A DNA stretch of 34,490 bases from Faecalibacterium sp. CAG:1138 (GTDB taxonomy: Bacteria > Bacillota > Clostridia > Christensenellales > CAG-917). Positions 16,284-24,297 of this stretch are shown here, piece after piece. The stretch spans positions 1-34,490 of the forward strand of contig HF988631.1 in NCBI GenBank assembly GCA_000434675.1. Reading direction: 5' to 3'. Within the stretch, counting starts at the first letter, position 1. Every line of letters starts with the position of its first letter. The notes beneath the pieces are model-generated. The model ran no database searches. It was not told where the DNA came from and worked only from the letters and a program-made list of their open reading frames with translations. The position numbers and the translations under genes were made by a program.

Positions 16284-17882
16284 TTAACCGATGGTGATGC
16301 TGCCGTTTGCCTCGATGCGAGTTTTCTTGCTTGCTTCGATCATTTTTTCAAAGTTTGCTTTCGCGCTTGCGATAGCGTCGGTCATGGTTTTTTCGAAAGA
16401 AGCGATTTTTTCTGCGTAGGAAGCTTGTTTTTCTTCAACAGCCTTGAGTTCTTCGTCGCTGAAAGCGCAATCTGCAAGAGCTTTGTCGCGAGCGTCCTTA
16501 ACTGCGGTGATGGCGTTTTCGAGGGTAGCCTGATCTTTGATTTCGGAAACTTTCACGCCGAGAGCCGAGAACAAGTTGTCAACCATTTCACCGAAGCTGC
16601 CTTCTTCTCCGCCGATCTTAATATATCCGGAGATAGGGCCGAGGATACCGGAGAGGTCGAAACCGTCAGCGGACAATGCCATTTTTGCGGCAAGGATCTG
16701 ATCGTTTTCTTCGGTGCCGGTGTAGATCTGGAAGGCGATTTCAAGTTTTCTTGCGTTGCCTTCTTCGTCGTAGGCCAGAGATTTGATGTATTTTTGGATG
16801 TTGTCCAAAGTGCATTCGCCGTAAGCGGCTTTGATTTCGTTCACGACGGCCACGGCTTCTTCGTCGGCGTCTGCGTCCACGAAGTTGAGCAGGTTGAGAA
16901 CGTCGTCTTCGGTGATGACAGGGTTTGCCTTATAGATGTCGAGCATATCGGAAACACCGTTCAGAATGCCGTAGGTGGCGTTCAGAGCGAGGTATTTTGC
17001 CGCGTTATAGGTTTTTGCTCCGCCGCCAAGGATGTCGCTCTTAAGGCTTTGAGAAGCAACCGAAACGTATGCGCTGTCAAGGTAAGCTTGTTTGGAAACT
17101 TCGTAAAGGGTGGTTGCACCTTCGGTTGCGATTGCAAGGGAAGTTTCGACTTTGCCCTTCAGATATTCTTTGTGTTCGTTCACGCGTTTGACAAGATCTT
17201 CTTCGCTCATTTTGACTGCGTCGTCCATGGTGAGGGTGCGATCTGCGAGCATAGCGGTTTTGATAAGACGGAGCTTGCCTGCGGTAAGAGTGTCGTAACC
17301 TTCTTTGCCCTGATTGTTGCTCTTAAGGTAAGCGACTTCTCTTTCCAAAAGATAGTTGGTGCCTTCGGTGACCACTGCGCCCACTGCTTTGCCTGCGGTT
17401 TCGATTGCGTTTTTAGCCACGTCATAAAGGCTTGCGCTGAGTTCGACGCTCCCCGAAACGGTTATGGTAACCTGGTTGTTGTCGTTTTTAAGATAACCGC
17501 ATTTAACTGCCAGTGTGCCGACTTTGTCGATGGCTGCTTCGAAGGTCAGGCCCTCGAGTTCTTCGCCGGCGAGCAAAATCTGCGCGTCTTCGTTTTCAGG
17601 AATAACGGTGACGACTTTTCCGTCCTTGTCAACCAAGAATTCGACGGAAGGGTTGATGTCCACGGCTACGTAGGAAACTTGGTCTTTATCCTTGTTGTTG
17701 TTCACGACGATGGCCGCGATACCGATGACCAAAGCAAGAACACAGGCTCCCGCAATGATAGAAATAAAGGTTTTCTTTTTACCGGAATTTGCTGCTCCCG
17801 AGGTCTTTGCGGCCGCGGTTTTTTTAGGTGCGTTTTTGTCCATTTCTAATTCTAACCTCTTTTTAATTTGTTTTTCTGTCAT
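16284..17882 (-). CDS. Membrane anti-sigma-like protein with RsgI extracytoplasmic domain
   Basis: This 532-residue single-pass protein has a short basic cytoplasmic N-terminus (1-37), one transmembrane helix (about 38-60) and a large outside part. Residues about 68-150 match the extracytoplasmic domain of RsgI anti-sigma factors, including YVAVDINPSVEF and the following DKDGKVVTVIPEN. In RsgI proteins the Asn-Pro bond of this segment (here N77-P78) has been reported as an autocleavage site feeding regulated proteolysis. Residues about 190-530 are mostly helical with no recognised domain. The start ATG overlaps the sigma-factor stop by four bases, the usual sign of a sigma/anti-sigma pair. 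The cytoplasmic part is too short for a normal zinc anti-sigma domain, so how it would bind sigma is unclear. Confidence 0.82.
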   Translation of the reverse strand: MTEKQIKKRLELEMDKNAPKKTAAAKTSGAANSGKKKTFISIIAGACVLALVIGIAAIVVNNNKDKDQVSYVAVDINPSVEFLVDKDGKVVTVIPENEDAQILLAGEELEGLTFEAAIDKVGTLAVKCGYLKNDNNQVTITVSGSVELSASLYDVAKNAIETAGKAVGAVVTEGTNYLLEREVAYLKSNNQGKEGYDTLTAGKLRLIKTAMLADRTLTMDDAVKMSEEDLVKRVNEHKEYLKGKVETSLAIATEGATTLYEVSKQAYLDSAYVSVASQSLKSDILGGGAKTYNAAKYLALNATYGILNGVSDMLDIYKANPVITEDDVLNLLNFVDADADEEAVAVVNEIKAAYGECTLDNIQKYIKSLAYDEEGNARKLEIAFQIYTGTEENDQILAAKMALSADGFDLSGILGPISGYIKIGGEEGSFGEMVDNLFSALGVKVSEIKDQATLENAITAVKDARDKALADCAFSDEELKAVEEKQASYAEKIASFEKTMTDAIASAKANFEKMIEASKKTRIEANGSITIG

Positions 17883-18403
17883 ATTTGTTCCTCCTTCTCA
17901 AGCGCATCTTTCAGCGTCTTCAAGGCTTCGCCGTACATCCACCTGACAGTACTTTGCGGAATGTCCAGCATGGTCGATATCTCTCTGAATTTGTAGCCCG
18001 CAAGAAGATGCAGAACCACGATGCGGCTTCTGTCCCGATCCAGCTTGGTGAGGAGAGCCTTGGTCGCAACGCTGTCCTCCGACAGACCGTAGCTTCCGAA
18101 CAGCGCCTCGTTTTCCGAATAGTCCACCGCCACTTCTCTTTTTGCCTTATAGCGCAAGTTGATTGCCAGATTTTTTGCTATCTGCAAAATCCAGGCAAGG
18201 GCGTTTCCCTCGTTGTAGCCTGCGATGCCGCTTTGCACTCTTATGTAGGTTTCCTGCATAACGTCCTCTGCGTCTTCCTTTCTTTGAACGTACGTCAGAA
18301 CGAATGCGTAAACGACTTTGCGGGTTTCGGAATAAATGTCGGCCAGAACGTTTTCGCCGAATTTCAAATCGAGCATCATCTTGTTGAGTTTTCTGTTATT
18401 CAT
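17879..18403 (-). CDS. ECF-type RNA polymerase sigma factor
   Basis: This 174-residue sigma-70 family protein has region 2 at about 20-90 (EDAEDVMQETYIRV, WILQIAKNLAINLRYKAKR) and region 4 at about 115-170 (VVLHLLAGYKFREISTMLDIPQSTVRW, the HTH). There is no region 3, so it is extracytoplasmic-function type rather than a true SigI, although its partner carries an RsgI-like domain. GAGGACAAC precedes ATG 18403. The RsgI-like gene overlaps its end by four bases and prsW ends 88 bases upstream on the same strand. I found no ECF-type promoter (GGAAC with spaced CGTC) in the gap, so it probably relies on read-through from prsW. Confidence 0.93.
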   Translation of the reverse strand: MNNRKLNKMMLDLKFGENVLADIYSETRKVVYAFVLTYVQRKEDAEDVMQETYIRVQSGIAGYNEGNALAWILQIAKNLAINLRYKAKREVAVDYSENEALFGSYGLSEDSVATKALLTKLDRDRSRIVVLHLLAGYKFREISTMLDIPQSTVRWMYGEALKTLKDALEKEEQI

Positions 18404-18491
18404 GTTGTCCTCGATATCGGTTCCTGATAAATAAACAAACCAAAAGCGGTTTTTGTTGGTGATTTTTGAAAATTGTTTGAATTTTTTTTCG

Positions 18492-19238
18492 TCAGTTCAG
18501 ATCGAACGGGTCGGAACCGTCATAACTTTCCGCAATATCCGCCGCAAAAGTCTTGTCGCCTTTGGACCATTTTCTGACCTTCACTATGACGAATACGTCC
18601 ATAACGACGACGAACACCGTAAATATAACCGTAAAAACGGTGCTGTTCATCTGCAAGCAGAAGTCGTACAGTCCGTGCAGCAAAACCGGCACCCAGAAGG
18701 CCAGCTTTTTGTAGCGGTTGGCTTTTTCGAATTCGCCGAAAAGAACCGAACGTTTCGCCAGCCCGTAAAAATATCCCATAAACACGGCGAAGTTGATGTG
18801 CCCCGGGATTGCCGTAACGCCCCTTAAAAGTGCGACGTAAATGGTTCCGTTGGTGAAAACGTACATTATGTTTTCCACAATCGCAAAGCCCGCCGAAACG
18901 AACACCGCGTAAACTATGCCGTCGAACGTCGAGGTGAAATTGCGGTTATGCCAGGTTCTGCGCTTCAGAAAATACAACTTTCCGCCCTCTTCTGCGGTGG
19001 CGATAACCAAAAAACAGGTAAGCGCGTTGTAAAGCGCGCTGCCGCTTTCGGCCACAAGCCCCGCAAGGGCCATGCCCACGCTTTCCAGAATGATTGCCGA
19101 AACGACCGACAGCGCCCCCGCAAGCAGCAGACGCAATAGAAGTCCTATCGGCTCCTTGTCGACCTTGTCTTTTTTGTAGATATAAATCATCAGTATCGCG
19201 GGCGGTATCACCGCTGCCGCAAACAACACCCATTGCAT
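18492..19238 (-). CDS. prsW: PrsW-family intramembrane metalloprotease
   Basis: PrsW proteins cut membrane anti-sigma factors at the outer side of the membrane (site-1), releasing sigma after a second cut. This 248-residue protein has about eight hydrophobic helices. It has the family motif EExxK in TAEEGGK (E83, E84, K87), the FDGIVYAVFVSAGFAIVEN block, and a conserved His in GHINFAVFMGYFYG with a second in LLHGLYDF. The frame opens at 19277, but ATG 19238 follows GAAGGTG and starts directly in the first helix, so I chose it. The gene precedes the sigma and RsgI-like genes on the same strand, so the likely target is that anti-sigma protein. Confidence 0.9.
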   Translation of the reverse strand: MQWVLFAAAVIPPAILMIYIYKKDKVDKEPIGLLLRLLLAGALSVVSAIILESVGMALAGLVAESGSALYNALTCFLVIATAEEGGKLYFLKRRTWHNRNFTSTFDGIVYAVFVSAGFAIVENIMYVFTNGTIYVALLRGVTAIPGHINFAVFMGYFYGLAKRSVLFGEFEKANRYKKLAFWVPVLLHGLYDFCLQMNSTVFTVIFTVFVVVMDVFVIVKVRKWSKGDKTFAADIAESYDGSDPFDLN

Positions 19239-19308
19239 AAGTTCACCTTCGTTTTTTTCAATTATGTTCCCGAACACTTAGACCGACCTTAAATCTTCGG
19301 ACTTTTCT

Positions 19309-19338
19309 ATTATAAACCTAAAGCTCTTTTTCTGTCAA
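19309..19338 (-). promoter_or_regulatory. Strong promoter of prsW (sigma/anti-sigma operon)
   Basis: Perfect TTGACA (19338-19333) and perfect TATAAT (19314-19309) with an 18-base spacer, about 70 bases before prsW. A consensus housekeeping promoter implies steady expression of the protease and probably of the sigma genes behind it. Confidence 0.88.
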
Positions 19339-19391
19339 CGGCCGAAAAAGTCATTTTTGCGTGCCGCCGAAAAACCTTTTTTCAAAATAGG

Positions 19392-19420
19392 TTGATTTCG
19401 GACAAATTATCCGCTAAAAT
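19392..19420 (+). promoter_or_regulatory. Promoter of the small protein / VanZ-Ig operon
   Basis: TTGATT (19392-19397) and TAAAAT (19415-19420) with a 17-base spacer, divergent from the prsW promoter, with 53 bases between the two -35 elements. Confidence 0.7.
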
Positions 19421-19471
19421 TATATTATATTACTTAATTTGACGTAAATCGAATTAAATAAAGGGGAAATT

Positions 19472-19642
19472 ATGAATGCGAAATTAAAAACCGGCCACGT
19501 CGTAACCTATTCCTTGGGCTCGCTCGGCTACGTTTCGTACAAAAAACGTTACTGGCTCTACGGCGAAAAATACCAAAAAATCAAAGACGAAATCGACCGC
19601 AACCGACTCGAAAACGCAGCGGCCGGGGGCAAACGGTTATGA
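19472..19642 (+). CDS. Small basic protein of 56 residues, translationally coupled to VanZ-Ig
   Basis: ATG 19472 follows AAGGGGAAATT, a good ribosome site, and the frame runs to TGA at 19640-19642. The stop overlaps the next start as ATGA. The product is basic and aromatic-rich near its middle (SLGSLGYVSYKKRYWLYGEKYQ) with a charged helical end (KIKDEIDRNRLENAAAG). No family is recognised and no transmembrane helix is seen. It lies between the promoter and VanZ-Ig, so the ribosome-site-plus-overlap layout argues for a real gene. It could assist or regulate the membrane protein, or only be a leader. Confidence 0.72.
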   Translation: MNAKLKTGHVVTYSLGSLGYVSYKKRYWLYGEKYQKIKDEIDRNRLENAAAGGKRL

Positions 19643-21240
19643 ATCCTACCTCAAATCAAAAACAATTCAAGCGGCTGAAAATCCTCGGCGTCGTCGCGCT
19701 GTGCTGCACGGTACTTTTGTGGACGGCACTATGGGCGATGTCGGCAATTCCGTCGCAGCAAAGCAGCCAAAGCACGAACGCCGTTTTAAACAAGCTGAAC
19801 AAGCTGTTCGGCTTGTCGCAAAAGCTTGACGGAAACGTACCTACGCAAAGCGTGGATTTTGCCGAATTCAATAAGACGCTTTATAACGGCAAGTCGTACA
19901 AAATGAAGGTTACGTTCACGCCGAAAACTGCCACCGACCGTGAGCTTGAATTTTCATCTTCCGACGAATCCGTTGTAAAAATCGATCAAAACGGAGTTAT
20001 CACTGGCGTATCGCGCGGTTCCGTAACGATAACCGCAACGCTCAAAAGCAATCCGCAAAGGAAAACGACTCTGCCCGTAAATTGCTACGGCGACGATCCG
20101 GAAACGACCGACATCGTCATACGCCCCGAAACGGATATTATCGTAGGCAAAACCGTGGCGCTTTTGTTTAACGACGGCAGCGCGTCGCCGTTTGCTCCGG
20201 ACGAAATAACCTCCTCCGACGAATCGGTGGTGAACGTCTGGAGAGGCACGGCCGCGGGGATAAGCCCGGGCACCGCGACGTTGACGGCCTATTACAAGGA
20301 CATCGGAAAAACCGTTTCCGCCACCGTTACCGTAGGCGAAAATCCGTCGTTCGTCAAGCCTTCCTCCGTGGTTTTGAAACAGAACGTCACGATAACTCAC
20401 GGCAAAACCTTAAAAATATCAAAACTTATCGAAGAGGTCGCTCCGAAATCCGCAGCTTCCGACTTCGAAATCAAATGCAGCGGCGGCATCCTGCACGCAA
20501 CGCAGACGTCGCTGAAAGCACTGCAGCCGGGCAAAACCACCGTTACGTTCGTTTCCCGCTACGACAAATCCGTCATCGCCACAACCGAAATCACCGTTTC
20601 CCACGTTACGCCGACGGCTCTGGAAATCGTGACCAGCAGCAACAAGTTTTCGCCTAACACCGAATATACGTTTTGGGCGCGGCACACGCCTCGGCCTTAC
20701 TGGTACGACGCAAAGTGGGAAGTGGTTTCCGGAAAAGGCAAAATCACCGAAGACGGGGTTTTCAAAACCAAATTCTTCGGTAAAACCGTCGTTAGATGCA
20801 CAAGCACCATCGATCCGACGCTCACTGCCGAGTTTGAGGTGAACACGGGCTTATTTGAAGACGCCTACTCTTTCACCCGCAAGCTGGTGGGACACATGGG
20901 ACTTTCGGCGATTTTAGGGTTCGGCATTTTCGGCACCACGTTTTTGCTTACGAAGCGCAAACGGATGTGCGCCGTTCTGACTCCCGCCTTATCCTTTACG
21001 TACGCGGGCATTTCCGAGCTCATACAAAAATTCACCCCTGGCAGATTCTGCACCTTATCGGACGTTTTAATAGATTTTTTGGGAGCAATGACGGGCGCGG
21101 TATTCGGTCTTTTGCTTGTAGCGATAGTTTGCCTTATCTGGCGACTTTTTAGCAAGGAATCTTTTTCCCGTCTCGTTTCCGCCTACAAGGCGTTGAACCT
21201 GAAAACGGCGTTCAAAAAGTCAAATCACACGGCCGAATAA
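19639..21240 (+). CDS. VanZ-family membrane protein with inserted Big_2 Ig-like domains
   Basis: This 533-residue protein has a transmembrane helix at about 14-34. The stretch AIPSQQSSQST after it resembles the serine-rich first loop of VanZ proteins. Residues about 50-405 are extracellular beta domains: at least two bear the Big_2 (Ig-like group 2) signature SSSDESVVKIDQNGVITGVS and SSDESVVNVWRGTAAGISPGTA, and two more are diverged copies. From about 410 comes the rest of VanZ: RKLVGHMGLSAILGFGIF, a helix with ISELIQKFTPGRFCTLSD, then LIDFLGAMTGAVFGLLL. So the Ig array appears inserted into the first VanZ loop. VanZ proteins lower teicoplanin sensitivity; many homologues have unknown envelope roles. 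The gene is coupled to the upstream 56-residue ORF. Confidence 0.85.
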   Translation: MNPTSNQKQFKRLKILGVVALCCTVLLWTALWAMSAIPSQQSSQSTNAVLNKLNKLFGLSQKLDGNVPTQSVDFAEFNKTLYNGKSYKMKVTFTPKTATDRELEFSSSDESVVKIDQNGVITGVSRGSVTITATLKSNPQRKTTLPVNCYGDDPETTDIVIRPETDIIVGKTVALLFNDGSASPFAPDEITSSDESVVNVWRGTAAGISPGTATLTAYYKDIGKTVSATVTVGENPSFVKPSSVVLKQNVTITHGKTLKISKLIEEVAPKSAASDFEIKCSGGILHATQTSLKALQPGKTTVTFVSRYDKSVIATTEITVSHVTPTALEIVTSSNKFSPNTEYTFWARHTPRPYWYDAKWEVVSGKGKITEDGVFKTKFFGKTVVRCTSTIDPTLTAEFEVNTGLFEDAYSFTRKLVGHMGLSAILGFGIFGTTFLLTKRKRMCAVLTPALSFTYAGISELIQKFTPGRFCTLSDVLIDFLGAMTGAVFGLLLVAIVCLIWRLFSKESFSRLVSAYKALNLKTAFKKSNHTAE

Positions 21241-21253
21241 TGAAGGAATAATC

Positions 21254-21282
21254 AAAAAGCGAGGATTTCTCCTCGCTTTTTT
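21254..21282. terminator. Bidirectional intrinsic terminator
   Basis: AAAAAGCGAGGA-TTTC-TCCTCGCTTTTTT separates the rightward VanZ-Ig gene from the leftward ABC transporter operon. Confidence 0.93.
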
Positions 21283-21302
21283 CGCCATATTTTCGTTTTG
21301 TT

Positions 21303-22046
21303 TTATTCGGCTTTCGTAAGCGCGCGCGCCAGAAACGCTCTGGTGCGCTCTTCCTTCGGCGCGGTGAAAATTCCCTCCGGGCTTCCCTGTTCGACGATGA
21401 CGCCTCCGTCCATAAAAACCACTTTTTTTGCAACGTCCTTTGCAAAGCCCATTTCGTGCGTTACGATGAGCATCGTAAGGCCCGCTTCCGCCAGATTTTT
21501 CATAACCGCCAGAACTTCGCCCACCATCTCCGGATCCAGCGCGGAAGTCGGTTCGTCAAACAAAATCACCTCAGGCTTCATTGCAAGCGCCCTTGCTATG
21601 GCCACCCTCTGTTTTTGCCCGCCCGAAAGCTGTTTCGGTTTTGCGTTGACGTAGGCGCCCATGCCGACGAGCTCCAGATATTTTTTGGCCTCCGCTTCCG
21701 CTTCGGCGGATTTCATTTTCAGCACTTTTCTCGGGCCGACCGTGCAATTTTTCAGCACCGTCATGTTGGAAAACAGATTGAACGACTGAAAAACCATGCC
21801 CACCTTTTGGCGATATTCGTGCGGTTTTTTCGTTTGCAAAATGTTTTCGCCGTGGAACAGAATTTCCCCGGAACTCGGCGTTTCAAAAAGATTTATGCAT
21901 CTTAGAAGCGTCGATTTTCCGCTGCCGGACGGGCCTATTATGCAGGTTACGTCGCCCGCTTCCACCGAAAAGTCCACGTCCTTCAAAACCTCGTGATCGC
22001 CAAAAATTTTTCCGAGGTGTTTAACTTCGATCAAAGCGTCAGGCAT
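21303..22046 (-). CDS. Polar amino-acid ABC transporter ATPase (probably lysine)
   Basis: This 247-residue ATPase of the GlnQ/HisP class has Walker A GPSGSGKST (about residue 37), the Q-loop MVFQSFNLF, the signature LSGGQKQRVAIARAL, Walker B VILFDEPTSALDPE, and H-loop THEMGFA. It overlaps the fused permease gene by eight bases, so the two are co-translated. The lysine riboswitch upstream of the operon points to lysine as substrate; the ATPase alone would not show this. Confidence 0.93.
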   Translation of the reverse strand: MPDALIEVKHLGKIFGDHEVLKDVDFSVEAGDVTCIIGPSGSGKSTLLRCINLFETPSSGEILFHGENILQTKKPHEYRQKVGMVFQSFNLFSNMTVLKNCTVGPRKVLKMKSAEAEAEAKKYLELVGMGAYVNAKPKQLSGGQKQRVAIARALAMKPEVILFDEPTSALDPEMVGEVLAVMKNLAEAGLTMLIVTHEMGFAKDVAKKVVFMDGGVIVEQGSPEGIFTAPKEERTRAFLARALTKAE

Positions 22047-23679
22047 TTTCGTTACCTCCCAAAATTTTGTTTTCTTTGACGATGGATTCGGCGTCCATAT
22101 TCTGCGAACCCATTATGCGATAATTTTCCTTGCCGTCCATCTTCTTCTCCGCCAGGCGAAGCACTCTCGTTATGGAGAAGGTCAGCACAAAGTATATCAC
22201 CGCCACGATAAGATAGGTTTCAAAGGTGGCGTAGGTGTTGTACACTATGGACTTTGCGTAGAAAAACAACTCCGTAAATCCGATGACGTTCAGCACCGAG
22301 GTGTCCTTTATGTTGATGACGAATTCGTTTGCCACCGACGGCATGATGTTTCTGAGAGCCTGCGGCAAAACGACGTTTGTCATAGTCTGAAAATGCGTCA
22401 TTCCGATGGCTTCGGCGCCCTCGAACTGGCCTTTGTCGACGGAAATGATGCCGCCTCTCACTATTTCGGCCATATACGCGCCCGTATTCACGGAAACTAT
22501 GATAAGGCCCGCAAGCGTAACGTTCATGGTGTTGCCGTCGTTAAGGAGCGCAAAGCCCCAGAAAATAACCATCGCCTGCACCATCATCGGCGTTCCCCTG
22601 AATATCTCGATATACGCCGACAGCAAAAAGTCCGCAATTTTTCTTGTGAAAGCGGCATATTTGTTCTTCGGCTTCTCCGTCGTGCGGAAAACACCCACCA
22701 GTACGCCTATGAAAAGTCCCGCGGCGGTGCCGATTATCGCCACCAAAACGGTGTAGCCGACGCCTTTAAGTATCCAGCCGTAATGATTTTTCAAAATGGA
22801 CGCGACCTTTTCGAAAAAGCCGGTTTTCGAATTGCTGTTTCCGGTTGCAAGTTCCACGGCTTCGTTCATCATCGTCAGACGTTCTTCGTCAGAAATTCCC
22901 GCAAGAATTCTGTTTATATCTTCTTTCATCGGACTGTTTTTTGCCATGCCGATTGCTATAACCGCGTCGCCCGCTCCCGTTTTGAAGCCGGTATCGTTGT
23001 TTTTAAGCGGAATATAAGTAAGCTCGGGATTTGCCGCGCAGTCGGCTTTGGCGCCCGGATCTTCCGCAACGTAGCCGTCAACGGCCTTGGCTTTCAGCGC
23101 CGCCGTCATTGCGGGGAAACTTTCCATCGGCGTGGCTCTCGTTATGCCGTAGCTTTCACATTCCGCCTCCAAAGCGGTGTCGTGGAAGGTGCCCGATTGC
23201 GCAACGATGGTCGCGCCCGAAAAGTCCGCAAGCGACTTTGCCGAAGCGTACTTCCCGTCCGCCCTTACGACGATGACCAGCGAACAATCGTAGTACGAAT
23301 CGGAAAAATCAATCGACTGCCGTCTTTCGTCCGTAGGGCTCATGCCTGCAATAACGAGGTCCAGATGCCCCGACGTTACCCCCGGCAGCAACCCGTCCCA
23401 TTCGATTTTTCTTATGACGAGGTTTTTGCCCAGGCCCTCCGCCACTCGTTTGGCAATCATCACGTCGTAGCCGTTCGCCCAGCCCTCCGAGTCTTCGATC
23501 TTCACCGCGCCGTTCCCCGAGGACGTCTGAGTGAAATTGAACGGCGGATAGGCGCACTCCAGGCCGACGTACAGATTGTCGTCTTCGTTCTTTCCGCAGC
23601 CTGTCAGCGCGAAACTGCCTAAAACGACGGTTAAAACAACCATAATTAGAGATAAAATCCCGATTGAAATTTTTTTCAT
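22039..23679 (-). CDS. Fused substrate-binding lipoprotein and permease of an amino-acid ABC transporter
   Basis: This 546-residue protein joins two transporter parts. Residues 1-28 are a lipoprotein signal ending LTGC (Cys28). Residues about 35-270 are a family 3 periplasmic-binding domain (ECAYPPFNFT, YDVMIAKRVAEGLGK). Residues about 300-515 are a BPD_transp_1 permease with helices and the EAA loop (GAEAIGMTHFQTMTNVVLPQA). The signal anchors the binding domain outside, directly tethered to the channel. The frame is open upstream to 23751 through the riboswitch terminator, but ATG 23679 follows AAGGAGCAAACCT and starts a good signal peptide. The riboswitch indicates lysine. Similar SBP-permease fusions are known in Firmicutes. 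Confidence 0.92.
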   Translation of the reverse strand: MKKISIGILSLIMVVLTVVLGSFALTGCGKNEDDNLYVGLECAYPPFNFTQTSSGNGAVKIEDSEGWANGYDVMIAKRVAEGLGKNLVIRKIEWDGLLPGVTSGHLDLVIAGMSPTDERRQSIDFSDSYYDCSLVIVVRADGKYASAKSLADFSGATIVAQSGTFHDTALEAECESYGITRATPMESFPAMTAALKAKAVDGYVAEDPGAKADCAANPELTYIPLKNNDTGFKTGAGDAVIAIGMAKNSPMKEDINRILAGISDEERLTMMNEAVELATGNSNSKTGFFEKVASILKNHYGWILKGVGYTVLVAIIGTAAGLFIGVLVGVFRTTEKPKNKYAAFTRKIADFLLSAYIEIFRGTPMMVQAMVIFWGFALLNDGNTMNVTLAGLIIVSVNTGAYMAEIVRGGIISVDKGQFEGAEAIGMTHFQTMTNVVLPQALRNIMPSVANEFVINIKDTSVLNVIGFTELFFYAKSIVYNTYATFETYLIVAVIYFVLTFSITRVLRLAEKKMDGKENYRIMGSQNMDAESIVKENKILGGNENA

Positions 23680-23716
23680 AGGTTTGCTCCTTTTTTGTAT
23701 TTTGACGGAGCGGCAT

Positions 23717-23748
23717 AAAAAAATCGCAATGCTACCCAAACATTGCGA
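23717..23748 (-). terminator. Riboswitch-controlled terminator
   Basis: TCGCAATG (minus) pairs with CATTGCGA around a 9-base loop, followed by seven T. It lies between the aptamer and the transporter start. The aptamer's last strand contains GCATTG, which can pair with CAATG of the terminator's first arm. An alternative antiterminator is therefore visible, giving lysine-bound OFF and lysine-free ON. Confidence 0.85.
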
Positions 23749-23764
23749 CACGAAAAAGCTCGTT

Positions 23765-23934
23765 CAATGCCGATAGCGCTCCACCTTACGGTGACAGTAC
23801 AACGCATATTATGCGTTGTCCCAAGCCTGACGTCCGCGAACCCGAGCCGTCAAACTTTCGGCAAGTTTTCCTTTCCCGCCGCAAGCTCGGTTCGTGCCTG
23901 CGGTTTGTCATAAAACCTGCGCCTCTACCTATTG
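23765..23934 (-). ncRNA. Lysine riboswitch (L box)
   Basis: On the minus strand the leader begins with a P1 strand running into GGTAGAGGCGC (near 23928). It contains the conserved GCCGAAAG (23862-23855) and a perfect 9-pair hairpin (23799-23819). It ends ACTGTCACCGTAAGGTGGAGCGCTATC, the L-box closing element. P1 pairs GGTAG with CTATC and CAAT with ATTG. These are the core features of lysine aptamers. It precedes an amino-acid transporter, a known class of target, and a terminator. Confidence 0.92.
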
Positions 23935-23942
23935 ATGAAAAA

Positions 23943-23971
23943 AGCATATCACGCAAAACGAAATATGTCCA
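23943..23971 (-). promoter_or_regulatory. Promoter of the lysine-riboswitch leader
   Basis: TGGACA (23971-23966) and TATGCT (23948-23943) with 17 bases between place transcription start a few bases before the aptamer. The remaining 23972-24020 is AT-rich spacer. Confidence 0.7.
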
Positions 23972-24020
23972 GCGTTTTTTTGCAATTTTTTCGAAAAATA
24001 ATTTTTTTTGCCAAAAATCC

Positions 24021-24048
24021 AAAAACCGAGGGGCTCCCTCGGTTTTTT
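24021..24048 (-). terminator. Intrinsic terminator of the oadB-oadG operon
   Basis: CCGAGGG-GCT-CCCTCGG flanked by A and T tracts, 12 bases beyond the oadG stop. Confidence 0.92.
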
Positions 24049-24060
24049 AATCGGTTTTGC

Positions 24061-24285
24061 CTAATTTTTGTTTTCTGCGTCCGCGCCTGCTGCTGCGGCT
24101 TCCTGCTCTTTAAGCGCTTTTTTTGCCGCCGCCACTTTGATGGAACGTTTCAGAACTTCGGTGCAAAGTATGACCAGCGCGATAACCACGAATATTGCCA
24201 CCACGCCTTTCCACATAATTTCCAAAGACTTCATAAAATTGTTGCCGACTTCTTCGCTGACTGCGATAAGTTTACCTAATAACAT
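24061..24285 (-). CDS. OadG-like small subunit of a Na+-translocating decarboxylase
   Basis: This 74-residue protein has one transmembrane helix (about 27-43, GVVAIFVVIALVILC) and a charged, alanine-rich tail (KKALKEQEAAAAGADAENKN). This matches the gamma/delta subunits that tether the decarboxylase complex to the membrane. It follows the beta subunit by 12 bases with TAAGGAGGAACG before its ATG. Short single-helix proteins give little family signal, so the call rests on size, topology and its place after oadB. Confidence 0.75.
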   Translation of the reverse strand: MLLGKLIAVSEEVGNNFMKSLEIMWKGVVAIFVVIALVILCTEVLKRSIKVAAAKKALKEQEAAAAGADAENKN

Positions 24286-24297
24286 GTTCGTTCCTCC

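Noticed and set aside
16230..17849. 539-residue plus-strand open frame
   Set aside because: It is the exact antisense of the RsgI-like gene, Cys/Phe-rich, without ribosome site or family motifs.
18404..18491. Autoregulatory ECF promoter before the sigma gene
   Set aside because: A GGAAC occurs close to the start, but its -10 would fall inside the coding region, so it is probably chance.
22393..23622. 409-residue plus-strand open frame
   Set aside because: Antisense of the fused SBP-permease; Arg/His-rich composition typical of a shadow frame.
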